Source: CAZULF01 sp964621215
Lineage (GTDB): Bacteria; Pseudomonadota; Gammaproteobacteria; UBA1113
DNA: 31,530 nucleotides
Direction of reading: 5' to 3'
Assembly: GCA_964621215.1 (NCBI GenBank)
Contig: CAZULF010000012.1
Location: 1 to 31,530, forward strand
Part shown: positions 7,143 through 15,457 of the stretch, piece by piece
Layout of the letters: each line of letters begins with the position of its first letter
Numbering within the stretch: the stretch's first letter is position 1
Made by a program: the position numbers and the translations under genes
The notes under the pieces: model-generated
Seen by the model: only the letters and a program-made list of their open reading frames with translations
The model's database searches: none
What the model was told of the DNA's origin: nothing

Positions 7143-8225
7143 TTAAAGCTCCAACTCCTGCTGTAAATAACATCCCGTATCTGCCTCACTATCAAAATGC
7201 ACGCCGATGCCTAAAAGGCGAATAGGCTTATTCGATTGTGTAAATGATTTCGCTAATAAATCCCAAAACGTTTCAAAATTAATTTCATGAGAAACAATTT
7301 CTGCCGTTTTTAATGTGAAATCGGCAAATTTTAATTTCACAAACTGATTTTTAATAGAGAGATAAGATTTCATAGCTTGAAGACGATGTAATAATCTCGC
7401 ATATAGCTCGGTGAGAGGTGGTATGCAATGTGACAAATTTTCTATATCGAAGGCAAAGGTTTCTTCGACACTTAATGATTTTCTGGTTCGTGTTGATTTC
7501 ACTTCTCGATGATCAATACCGCGGCATTGGTCATACAAATGTTGTCCTAACTTACCAAAGGTATTCACTAATTCAAACAACGACAGCTTTTGTAAATCTT
7601 CACAGGTGTTAAAATTCATGCGATGTAATTTCCCCGCGGTGACTTTACCCACTCCCCACAGTTGTTCGATAGGCAACTCTTTCATGAATACATTAATCTG
7701 ATCTGGCGTAATAACAAATAAGCCATTCGGTTTTTTCCAGCCACTGGCAATCTTGGCTAATAGTTTATTCGGCGCTACTCCGGCGGAGGCGGTTAATTTT
7801 TCTGTTTTCCAAATGCGTTCGCGAATGGCCTTTGCAATCAATGTGGCACTACCGTGATATTCAGATATATCTGACACATCAAGAAAAGCTTCATCCAATG
7901 ATAATGGTTCAACCTGCACAGTAAATTCGTGGAAAATGTCATGCACTGTACGCGCCACTTGACGGTACTTAGCCATATTAACGGGCAAGACTATCAGATC
8001 CGGACATAATCGATACGCAAACGCTGTCGGCATCGCTGAACGCACGCCAAATTGACGTGCGATATAATTGCATGTGCATAATACGCCTCGGCGGTCAGAC
8101 TCACCGCCGACGGCAATCGGTTTATTCACTAAAGCAGGATTATCGCGCATTTCAATCGCGGCATAAAAGCAATCCATGTCGACGTGAATAATTTTTCGAA
8201 AAGGGCGCGGAGTGTTAAATAACAT
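7143..8225 (-). CDS. dinB: DNA polymerase IV (Y-family translesion polymerase)
   Basis: The 360-residue length fits Pol IV. The catalytic metal ligands are in place: D16 in IIHVDMDCFYAAIE and D111/E112 in PLSLDEAFLDVSD. The palm and finger motifs YIARQFGVRSAMP and SAGVAPNKLLAKIASGWKKP are conserved, and the helix-hairpin-helix ELPIEQLWGVGKVTAGKL follows. The little-finger domain fills the C-terminus, and the last six residues QQELEL fit the beta-clamp-binding pattern QxxLxL. The enzyme copies past damaged bases with low fidelity. The ATG at 8223-8225 lacks a strong ribosome site. I see no convincing LexA box upstream, so SOS control is not shown by the sequence. Confidence 0.97.
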   Translation of the reverse strand: MLFNTPRPFRKIIHVDMDCFYAAIEMRDNPALVNKPIAVGGESDRRGVLCTCNYIARQFGVRSAMPTAFAYRLCPDLIVLPVNMAKYRQVARTVHDIFHEFTVQVEPLSLDEAFLDVSDISEYHGSATLIAKAIRERIWKTEKLTASAGVAPNKLLAKIASGWKKPNGLFVITPDQINVFMKELPIEQLWGVGKVTAGKLHRMNFNTCEDLQKLSLFELVNTFGKLGQHLYDQCRGIDHREVKSTRTRKSLSVEETFAFDIENLSHCIPPLTELYARLLHRLQAMKSYLSIKNQFVKLKFADFTLKTAEIVSHEINFETFWDLLAKSFTQSNKPIRLLGIGVHFDSEADTGCYLQQELEL

Positions 8226-8299
8226 ACTGTTTTTTCAGGCTATTTAATTGTTTCTTACAAAGAAGTGCATTGATATCGGAAGTTTACCATACTTTTTGA

Positions 8300-8328
8300 T
8301 TGTTCTAAACCGCTAAAAATAGTATAAT
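8300..8328 (+). promoter_or_regulatory. Predicted sigma70 promoter for the gene at 8389
   Basis: A perfect -10 box TATAAT lies at 8323-8328. The best -35 candidate, TTGTTC (8300-8305), is 17 bases upstream but matches the consensus only at TTG. The site is 60 bases before the ATG at 8389, which has its own strong TAAGGAG ribosome site. Confidence 0.5.
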
Positions 8329-8388
8329 CTCGCAACGAAAAGCTATCAATAAGTAAGTTTAAACTTCTTTTATGTAAGGAGCATTCTC

Positions 8389-9804
8389 ATGGGGAAATTT
8401 ACCTCTACATTTTTTGAACCTGATGCATTGGAACAATTTACCATAAAAGTACAGACGTACTGGAATGAGAAATATCCAGAAATTGAGAGTGGCTTAACTC
8501 GACAAGAGCTCAAACAGTTAATGTGGTTACAGGTGAATGCGACGACAACGCCACAGGCGTCGACTACATCATTAAAGAGCGATTTAAATTATGAAATCAA
8601 ACGAGCATTAGCACGTTTAGCGGGTTTTCAACTTCTGATAGCAAATTCTATCGGAAGTTATCCGATCTTCGCTAATCTACGGAGCAATTCTACCGATCTA
8701 CTTTCTGAAGAGTCATTTATCATTTTAGCCGACCAATTACAGGACTTATCTGAATCAGAAAAAGTATCACTTAGAATAACTTGCTTTTTTACTTTATCCG
8801 ATTTAGCTAAAACACGGTTACAAAACCAGAGAGTTAAATATACCAATGATAGCGAAATCTTTTTATCAGAAATGTCCTTGCTATCTGTAGAAGAATTAAA
8901 AGCATTATTTCCTTTATTCAAGCAAGATCATATTAATGATACAGTTTTATCTGCATTACAATCCGCCTACTGGCCTGGAGCTCATGCACGACACTTTTAC
9001 TATTTAGAAGGAAAAGATCTAGGTATTCCTATCCAAGCATTAAAACAACGTCATGTGCAGGCTGTTCGTGTTTGGGAAATGCGTTGGTGGCTTAACTTAT
9101 TTGGATTTAATCCCAGCCAGGCTGTTACCCAAACGCTGTTCAACCAGTGGGAACCTTTATTTACCGATTTAAATCAACATCCCGAAACTGCCTTACAAAA
9201 CCATTTTGCTCGCGTGATGGCTTTGACATTAGATGGCTTAACTATTCCAGCCGACTTTACTGATGAAGATAAAAGATGGGTAGCACATTTAGCTTGGTTT
9301 TATACTAAGGGTCAATTAAGCATCGAAGAACGACAAGGTATTGTTGATAGTTATGCTCGAATAAAAACAACCGCAACCGGGCAATCCTTATTACAAAATT
9401 ATAATAACTTTCTAACTTCTTCAACAACGCCTACACCAACCTATACTCCCGCCTTGTTTACTCGGGTTTATGAAGTGATTAAAAACAACCCTGCAAAATT
9501 TACTGAGCTATTGCAGCAAAATGCTTTTATGCCCGGTGAAACTGGTGCGGCAGCTGCTGCAGCTTATTTTACTTCACTCATACTACATGATGTTTACCAC
9601 CATGCAGTGACTGGAAATCGTTTAATTTCTTGTTATTTAATAACTCAGCCACCTAAAGTAGGAGAGACTGACCAACTTGAAGTTTTACTTACTGGCTGGC
9701 TTGAAAACAACTTACAATTAGCTGCATCTGCAGATATGCAGGGGAATATCGTCGCTGCAATCACTGCGCCATCGTTAAGTTCAAGCCATAGCATGGGCCG
9801 ATAA
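8389..9804 (+). CDS. Protein of unknown function, 471 aa
   Basis: I do not recognise a family. The start is well supported by TAAGGAG nine bases upstream and a TATAAT box further up. The protein is soluble-looking and mostly helical, with no signal peptide or membrane segment. It is rich in W and aromatic residues in the middle, for example AVRVWEMRWWLNLFGFNPSQ. A low-complexity TSSTTPTPTYTP linker near residues 343-354 separates a large N-terminal domain from a C-terminal region of about 120 residues. The C-terminal region contains an alanine run (GAAAAAAYF) and LHDVYHH, whose histidines could bind metal, though this is speculative. Its codon composition matches neighbouring genes. It stands alone, between the divergent dinB and a flavoprotein 96 bp downstream. 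A secreted effector is possible but unproven. Confidence 0.75.
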   Translation: MGKFTSTFFEPDALEQFTIKVQTYWNEKYPEIESGLTRQELKQLMWLQVNATTTPQASTTSLKSDLNYEIKRALARLAGFQLLIANSIGSYPIFANLRSNSTDLLSEESFIILADQLQDLSESEKVSLRITCFFTLSDLAKTRLQNQRVKYTNDSEIFLSEMSLLSVEELKALFPLFKQDHINDTVLSALQSAYWPGAHARHFYYLEGKDLGIPIQALKQRHVQAVRVWEMRWWLNLFGFNPSQAVTQTLFNQWEPLFTDLNQHPETALQNHFARVMALTLDGLTIPADFTDEDKRWVAHLAWFYTKGQLSIEERQGIVDSYARIKTTATGQSLLQNYNNFLTSSTTPTPTYTPALFTRVYEVIKNNPAKFTELLQQNAFMPGETGAAAAAAYFTSLILHDVYHHAVTGNRLISCYLITQPPKVGETDQLEVLLTGWLENNLQLAASADMQGNIVAAITAPSLSSSHSMGR

Positions 9805-9825
9805 ATTATCCTTTAATGAGAAATA

Positions 9826-9872
9826 TCCTTCTTTCATAAAAAGCTGGCTCTGTGTCTGTGCAGAAAGAAGGA
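9826..9872. repeat. Long inverted repeat (10-bp arms) between genes
   Basis: TCCTTCTTTC (9826-9835) and GAAAGAAGGA (9863-9872) are perfectly complementary around a 27-base loop. The right arm is 28 bases before the YhiN-like start codon at 9901. The arms are purine/pyrimidine biased and no run of T follows, so this is not a standard terminator. It could hide or expose the weak ribosome site of the next gene. Confidence 0.45.
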
Positions 9873-9900
9873 AATGCAATATTGAGACATTAACGTTCTT

Positions 9901-11082
9901 ATGAAAACCGCAGATGTTATTATAATCGGCGCCGGCGCAGCGGGCCTCATGTGTGCTATTGAAGCCGGAAAGCGCGGGCGGCGGGTATTGGTGCTGGATC
10001 ATGCGAATAAAGCTGGCAAAAAGATTTTGATGTCAGGCGGGGGGCGCTGTAATTTTACCAATTATAATATCACCCCAGATTGTTACATCTCCCACAATCG
10101 ACATTTTCATAAGTCAGCATTGAGTCGCTATTTACCTCAGCATTTTATTGACCTGGTAAAAAAACATCACATTCCCTTTCATGAAAAAACGTTAGGGCAA
10201 TTATTTTGTGATAATAAATCACAAGACATTGTCGATATGTTATTGCTCGAGTGTAAGCAAGCTGGAGTCACTATTCAATTAAATACGAGTATTGCTCGTA
10301 TTACTAAAAAAGGCGATCGCCTTTATATTTTGCAGGGTGAGCAGAGTACATTTGAATGTGAATCGCTAGTGATTGCTACCGGTGGTTTATCGATTCCCAC
10401 CATGGGCGCATCGCCTTTTGGATATAAAATCGCTGAGCAATTTGGCTTGAAGGTATGGCCAACACGCGCGGGCTTAGTGCCGCTCACATTACATGCCGAA
10501 GATAAAGCCCATTTTGAAATATTATCGGGGATTTCCGTGAATAGTATCGTCAGTAGCATACGCCGTGATTTTCATGAAAATATCTTATTTACTCATCGTG
10601 GTTTAAGTGGCCCCGCTATCTTACAAATTTCATCCTATTGGCAACCTGGTGAAGAGATTGCAATTAATCTGTTACCCTCATTAGAAATGGCCACGGTATT
10701 CAAAACCACACAAAAGAAACGACCGCAGGTTTTATTGAAAAACTTTCTAGCTGAATATTTACCGAAAAATGTGATTAGCAAACTGATTCATGTTGATCTG
10801 GCTGAGCAACCTCTACAAACTTTATCACACAAACAATTTGATTCTCTCGCGGCTCAACTACATCAATGGAAAATAAAACCGAATGGAACTGAGGGTTATC
10901 GTACCGCCGAAGTCACGCTGGGCGGCGTGGATTGTGATGCCTTGTCATCGAAAACGATGGAGGTGAATACGGTGCCGGGTTTATATTTTATTGGCGAAGT
11001 CGTGGATGTGACGGGTTGGCTGGGTGGATATAATTTTCAATGGGCGTGGGCGTCTGGGTGGGCCGCAGGGCAATTTGTCTAA
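9901..11082 (+). CDS. BaiN/YhiN-like NAD(P)/FAD-dependent oxidoreductase (HI0933 family)
   Basis: The 393-residue protein starts with an FAD-binding Rossmann motif, DVIIIGAGAAGLMCAIEAGK. The family signature KKILMSGGGRCNFTN follows at about residues 40-54. Further features are LVIATGGLSIPTMGASPFGY in the middle and the C-terminal FAD-contacting sequence VPGLYFIGEVVDVTGWLGGY. Length and domain order match the HI0933/YhiN family, flavoproteins of uncertain substrate related to BaiN. It should act in the cytoplasm. The ribosome site is weak, and the gene sits downstream of an inverted repeat that may affect its translation. No obvious partner gene is adjacent. Confidence 0.93.
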   Translation: MKTADVIIIGAGAAGLMCAIEAGKRGRRVLVLDHANKAGKKILMSGGGRCNFTNYNITPDCYISHNRHFHKSALSRYLPQHFIDLVKKHHIPFHEKTLGQLFCDNKSQDIVDMLLLECKQAGVTIQLNTSIARITKKGDRLYILQGEQSTFECESLVIATGGLSIPTMGASPFGYKIAEQFGLKVWPTRAGLVPLTLHAEDKAHFEILSGISVNSIVSSIRRDFHENILFTHRGLSGPAILQISSYWQPGEEIAINLLPSLEMATVFKTTQKKRPQVLLKNFLAEYLPKNVISKLIHVDLAEQPLQTLSHKQFDSLAAQLHQWKIKPNGTEGYRTAEVTLGGVDCDALSSKTMEVNTVPGLYFIGEVVDVTGWLGGYNFQWAWASGWAAGQFV

Positions 11083-11134
11083 GAGAATCAGTAGATCGAT
11101 GCGGAAACTGGTTTTTGACCTTGTGGCATGAATG

Positions 11135-11206
11135 CCTTCGCGAAGGTCGTTCATGTCCACCAGGTCGGAACGTTCCCCGGATTCCGCTTCGCTCCATCCA
11201 GGCTAC
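11135..11206. repeat. Dispersed intergenic repeat and small palindrome
   Basis: CCTTCGCGAAGG (11135-11146) is a perfect 12-bp palindrome. About 30 bases on, 11175-11206 reads CCCCGGATTCCGCTTC followed by GCTCCATCCAGGCTAC. I recognise this from many proteobacterial genomes as a frequent dispersed intergenic sequence. The block lies between the convergent yhiN-like gene and arfB, and may act as a transcription end. Confidence 0.55.
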
Positions 11207-11210
11207 ATGC

Positions 11211-11633
11211 CTAATCGATTTCCGGTTTACGTCGACGCAGTGATTTATTTTTAGAAACTAGCTTTTTACCTTCTAATCGTTTTTGCACAGAGGCATAGGT
11301 GGGTTTGGTTTTTTTTCGTTTTTTCGGCACAAAGGTAGCGCGTATAATTAAGTCACGTAATCTCGCTATTGCATCTTGTTTATTTCTTTCTTGAGTGCGA
11401 TAACGCGAAGCTTTGATGATTAACTCACCTTGAGTAGTTAGGCGATTGCCGGCTAGCGCTAATACGCGTTGGCGCACATCGTCAGGCAATGAAAGGGAAT
11501 GCAATACATCGAAGCGCAATTCTACTGCTGTAGCAACTTTATTAACATTTTGTCCGCCAGGACCGGGAGAGCGAATAAAGTTTAATACGACTTCCGTGTC
11601 GTTGAGTTGAATGGTCGACGTTATTTCAATCAT
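11211..11633 (-). CDS. arfB: Alternative ribosome-rescue factor B (peptidyl-tRNA hydrolase)
   Basis: The 140-residue length is right for ArfB (YaeJ). The catalytic GGQ lies at residues 26-28 in SPGPGGQNVNKVAT, as in class I release factors. The rest of the small domain follows, with LTTQGELIIKASRYRTQERN. The tail is lysine and arginine rich (KKRKKTKPTYASVQKR and KNKSLRRRKPEID); in the known protein this tail enters the empty mRNA channel of stalled ribosomes. It releases nascent chains from ribosomes stalled without a stop codon. It starts 14 bp after the GH5 gene on the same strand and might be co-transcribed, although the two functions are unrelated. Confidence 0.97.
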   Translation of the reverse strand: MIEITSTIQLNDTEVVLNFIRSPGPGGQNVNKVATAVELRFDVLHSLSLPDDVRQRVLALAGNRLTTQGELIIKASRYRTQERNKQDAIARLRDLIIRATFVPKKRKKTKPTYASVQKRLEGKKLVSKNKSLRRRKPEID

Positions 11634-11647
11634 TGTGAATTTTACGC

Positions 11648-13183
11648 TTACTCTGCTTTTAAATAAGGTTTCATTATTTCACTATGATAGGAGTTAGGCA
11701 AGACCCGTAGATTGTAATTTCCCCATCCGTGACCTGTACTCCAAATCGTCCAGCCAACAAAACCATAATCTTTATTATTAGCCGAGTTATTTTGCATGTA
11801 AGCTAAAAACTGATTTAATGCTGGACCACAGGTTGCACTGTCTGTTCCTGTACCCAACTCTGTCACAATCGCTTTCAACTTATTCACTTTCAGATATTGC
11901 GTAAACGCATCCAAATTGAATCCGTTCGGACCAGTCGTAGTCAAGTCTGTCACACATTGATCATGTGTACCACTATAATTGCTATCCAAATACTGATGTG
12001 CATTAATCAGAATTTTATCGAGGTCAACAATCCCTGCATTTTTAAAGTTTTCACGAGAAAAAAGCGATGCATTGGTATAAGTTTTGCTTCCATCTTTAGA
12101 AGCCCAACTTTGATCAGTCCATGAATGTAAGCCAGACCACGAATTACCTTCTACCAGAATATAACCATTAAAACCCGCTTCGCGTAGCGCTTTAATCATC
12201 GCAGCCTGCAGTGTAAAGACTTTGTCATCTGGCACATCAACCGGTTCATTCATAAGATCCAGCATAATGTAATCCATATTAATATCATTGTCTTTTTTCA
12301 TGCGGTTATATAATTGCGTCCACACATTTTGATAGGCATGCTCATCTAACACCAGTTGTCCGTCTGGGCAACCCGAACCGCCAATGCCTGAACATCCAGA
12401 ATACTCTTTTCCAAACCTTGAATAGCGCATATAAGCGTGTAAATCCACAATGGTATACACTTTAGCAGAGGTTAAAGTTTCTAATAGCGGCTTTAAATAA
12501 GCGTTATAATAATCTTCATTGATTTCATCATTCGATCCGCTGGCTAAATAACCTTTATCATCAAATTTTAAATTTAATTGTAAATAACCCCAGCTGACTG
12601 GTACCCGAAATGTATTCATTCCCGATTGTAAAAAGGCTTGTGTATCCACTAAATCACTGCGCTCTCCACCTGCATCTTCCACTGATAAATTGGGAACAAC
12701 CACCGGATCAATCACCTTGCCAAATTCTAGTCCCGAAAGATTTGCGCCTACAAAAGGCCAGTTAACATTTTTACTTGGCGCCATACCTAATAAATTAAAA
12801 TTAGGTTTTATCTCCGTATAAACAATGCGGCCTGTTAAATTACCCGCGCCATCTAAGGCACGATCCTCATAAGCCACATGCACACCTTCAAAAGGAGAAT
12901 AACTCACTTGGCCGTTGTTAATGCCGATATAACCAAGATAAGTATCGGCCTCTGTACATCCGCCAAAACGTAAAGCTGCGCCGATATATCCAGATGGAAT
13001 GCTTGTTGTTTCACCATATTTTAATGTCTGGATTCCATTTGATCCTTGGATACAAACGTAAGGATTTATCTTCGCATCGTTGGGACCCACTCCCTCGATT
13101 TTATTCGTCAGGCTCGCCGCCTGTGTTGCTTGTGCTATCGTCACGCCCAACAAGGACATTAATAGAACAGATTGAATTCGCAT
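11648..13183 (-). CDS. Secreted glycoside hydrolase family 5 (endoglucanase-like)
   Basis: Residues 1-23 form a signal peptide (MRIQSVLLMSLLGVTIAQAT then QAA), so the product leaves the cytoplasm, perhaps by type II secretion. Residues 24 to about 120 form a cysteine-containing module I do not recognise. The GH5 catalytic barrel follows: NTFRVPVSWGYLQL, then YTIVDLHAYMRY, then the acid/base glutamate in YIMLDLMNEPVDVP. ILVEGNSWSGLHSW and the HQYLDS stretch come next, then the nucleophile glutamate in KAIVTELGTG, and GFVGWTIWSTGHGWGNY near the end. The pattern, especially the final GWTIWS block, is closest to the GH5 group that includes fungal endoglucanase II, so cellulose or a related beta-glucan is the likely substrate. 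The ATG has a CTGGAG ribosome site. Similar secreted cellulases occur in Legionella. Confidence 0.92.
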   Translation of the reverse strand: MRIQSVLLMSLLGVTIAQATQAASLTNKIEGVGPNDAKINPYVCIQGSNGIQTLKYGETTSIPSGYIGAALRFGGCTEADTYLGYIGINNGQVSYSPFEGVHVAYEDRALDGAGNLTGRIVYTEIKPNFNLLGMAPSKNVNWPFVGANLSGLEFGKVIDPVVVPNLSVEDAGGERSDLVDTQAFLQSGMNTFRVPVSWGYLQLNLKFDDKGYLASGSNDEINEDYYNAYLKPLLETLTSAKVYTIVDLHAYMRYSRFGKEYSGCSGIGGSGCPDGQLVLDEHAYQNVWTQLYNRMKKDNDINMDYIMLDLMNEPVDVPDDKVFTLQAAMIKALREAGFNGYILVEGNSWSGLHSWTDQSWASKDGSKTYTNASLFSRENFKNAGIVDLDKILINAHQYLDSNYSGTHDQCVTDLTTTGPNGFNLDAFTQYLKVNKLKAIVTELGTGTDSATCGPALNQFLAYMQNNSANNKDYGFVGWTIWSTGHGWGNYNLRVLPNSYHSEIMKPYLKAE

Positions 13184-13345
13184 CTTGATACTCCAGGCAA
13201 TATTGTTATGGCGTTATTATTAAAACTTGACCATTATGACTTATTTTTGTCCTTGTTTCTAGGTTTTGTATAGATATTTGTCAATTTTTACAACAATAAG
13301 AGCAATTTAAAAAGACTATTAGTCCGAATTGCTTTATCATAGCCG

Positions 13346-14356
13346 ATGTTTACCCTTATTGAAGTTCAAAAAATGTGCAGCAATAAAGCGACCCCGTATG
13401 AAAATCTAGACCCAGCGTTGATTTTAGACGCGATTGAGAGTTTAGGATTTATCTGTTCTGGCAGCTTACACACGTTAAACAGTTATGAGAATCGTGTGTA
13501 TCAAGTTGGCATTGAAGATACAGCACCATTGATTGCTAAATTTTATCGACCACATCGCTGGACTAACGAGGCTATTTTAGAAGAACATCAATTCGCACAC
13601 GAACTACAGGATTTAGAAATTCCTGTTGTTGCGCCATTGAAAACAGCCGACGAAAAAACCTTGCATGAACATCAGGGTTATCGGTTTGCTTTATTTCCAC
13701 GTTGGGGTGGTCGCGCATTTGAGGGTGATAACTTCGAACAATTAGAGTGGATGGGGCGATTTATTGGCCGGCTGCACGCTGTCGGCGCAAGCCATCCTTT
13801 TGAGCATCGTATGCCTTTAAATGTAAAAACCTATGGCTACAATACTTATAATTTTTTAATTGAAAATAATTTCATTCCAGATCATCTAAAAGCAAGTTAC
13901 TGCGGTATCGTTGAAGACTTATTAAAAAAAATCGAGCTTTGTTTTGCCAAGGCAGGAAACGTGGATTATATTCGCTTACACGGTGACATTCACGCAGGTA
14001 ATGTGTTATGGAATGATAATGGACCGCACATTGTTGATTTAGATGATTGTGTCATGGGGCCTGCAATTCAAGATATTTGGATGTTGCTTTCCGGTGATGA
14101 AATGCATATGCGTTTACAGTTAGAGCATATATTACAAGGCTATCGTGAATTTCATGATTTTAATCCGCGCGAAATACATTTAATTGAAGCATTACGCACA
14201 TTACGTATGCTGCATTATTCAGCGTGGATTGCGCGTCGTTGGGAAGATCCAGCTTTTCCACACCATTTTCCTTGGTTTAACACACCACATTATTGGCAAG
14301 AACAGATTTCGCATTTAAATGAACAGCGGTTTCTGCTAGATCAAATGGAGCATTGA
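13346..14356 (+). CDS. srkA: Stress response kinase A (intact copy)
   Basis: The 336-residue protein matches SrkA (YihE/RdoA), a Ser/Thr kinase with an aminoglycoside-phosphotransferase-like fold. Its N-lobe has LNSYENRVYQV and the ATP-binding lysine K65 in IAKFYRPHRW. The catalytic loop is RLHGDIHAGNVLW, with D214 as base and N219. The metal site is HIVDLDD (D231, D233). The C-terminus, MLHYSAWIARRWEDPAFPHH then FPWF, is also typical. In E. coli it protects cells against stress-induced death linked to MazF and envelope stress. Neither ATG (13346 or 13373) has a good ribosome site. Residues 96 onward lie within the first copy of the 1827-bp tandem duplication. The MATE-type reading frame starts three bases after its stop. 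Confidence 0.96.
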   Translation: MFTLIEVQKMCSNKATPYENLDPALILDAIESLGFICSGSLHTLNSYENRVYQVGIEDTAPLIAKFYRPHRWTNEAILEEHQFAHELQDLEIPVVAPLKTADEKTLHEHQGYRFALFPRWGGRAFEGDNFEQLEWMGRFIGRLHAVGASHPFEHRMPLNVKTYGYNTYNFLIENNFIPDHLKASYCGIVEDLLKKIELCFAKAGNVDYIRLHGDIHAGNVLWNDNGPHIVDLDDCVMGPAIQDIWMLLSGDEMHMRLQLEHILQGYREFHDFNPREIHLIEALRTLRMLHYSAWIARRWEDPAFPHHFPWFNTPHYWQEQISHLNEQRFLLDQMEH

Positions 14357-15457
14357 GAAATGAAGTATTCTAACCAGTTAAGTAATATGAAAAAAGTAAC
14401 GCGCTTTGCTATTCCGATCACTGCTGGTGCCTTAATTAATATGCTGTCTAGCTTTGCAGCCATGCTCATGGTGGCTCAATTAGGGCAGACAGAACTGGCC
14501 GCTGGAGCTCTCGCTATTCCTACTTTTATTACATTTTTAACGGTATTTGGCACTATTTTTTATGCTATTGGCATTTTAGTCAGCCATCAACGTGGTCAAG
14601 AGCAAGCAAGCACCCACATCGGACAATTAGTAAAAAATGGGCTTTATTTAGCTTTGTTACTCACCATTCCAGCAGGATTGTTGCTGTGGCATATCGATAA
14701 ACTGTTGTTAGCCTTTCATCAACCGATCGATTTAATACACATCGCAAGACCCTACTTTCATTATGCCGCATGGGTGATGTTGCCTACCTTATTATTTTCT
14801 GTCATTTCACAATTTTATATGGGCATTGGCAAACCCAAATTTACTATGGCTGTGGCTTCGATTAGCTTGCCCTTGATTATCTTAGTTTCCTATGTGCTTA
14901 TTTTAGGAAAGCTGGGACTACCACAAATGGGTTTGGCTGGTATTTCTTGTGCGGCATTGATTGTACAGTCAAGTATGTGTTTTGCTTTGTTCATCTATAT
15001 TTATATCAACAAAAATCTAAAACAGTATGCTATTTTTTCAGGCTCATTTATTCCTAATATTCGATTGTGTAAATCTATCTTTACTTTAGGTTTGCCGATT
15101 GGCATTCAATTTGGCGCTGAGTTAGCGGCTATGACTGTAGCAACCTATATGATGGGATATTTTGGCGTGATTCCGTTAGCTGCATCACAAATTGTGTCGC
15201 AATATGCTATGTTTGTAGTGATGATTATTTTGGGTTTATCGCAAGCGTTATCTGTATTAATTAGCGAGGCCTATGCGCAAAAAAATATGAGCTTGATTAA
15301 GCAATATATTATCTCGGGGAAATTAATTTTATCATTAGTTTTTATAGGTATTTTTACTGCCTTCCTGTTTTTACCACATTGGCTAATGCAACCCTATATC
15401 AATATTCATGATCCCATGAATGCTGAGCTTATACATTTAACCAATATATTCTTTGTT
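13631..15457. repeat. Tandem duplication, copy 1 (1827 bp)
   Basis: This segment, srkA from codon 96 through MATE codon 366, is repeated directly and without spacer at 15458-17284. As far as I can read by eye the copies are identical. The break ends share TTGTT (13626-13630, 15453-15457, 17280-17284), so the exact boundary can slide by up to five bases. Such microhomology suggests the join formed by slippage or end joining rather than by a mobile element; no IS borders it. Confidence 0.95.

Noticed and set aside
8226..8300. LexA (SOS) box upstream of dinB
   Set aside because: Only CTG-N6-CAG was found near 8227-8240; the required spacing of CTG-N10-CAG is absent.
11040..11243. Short overlapping frames on both strands between yhiN-like gene and arfB
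   Set aside because: They cover the dispersed intergenic repeat and the ends of neighbouring genes; no homology or start signals are visible.
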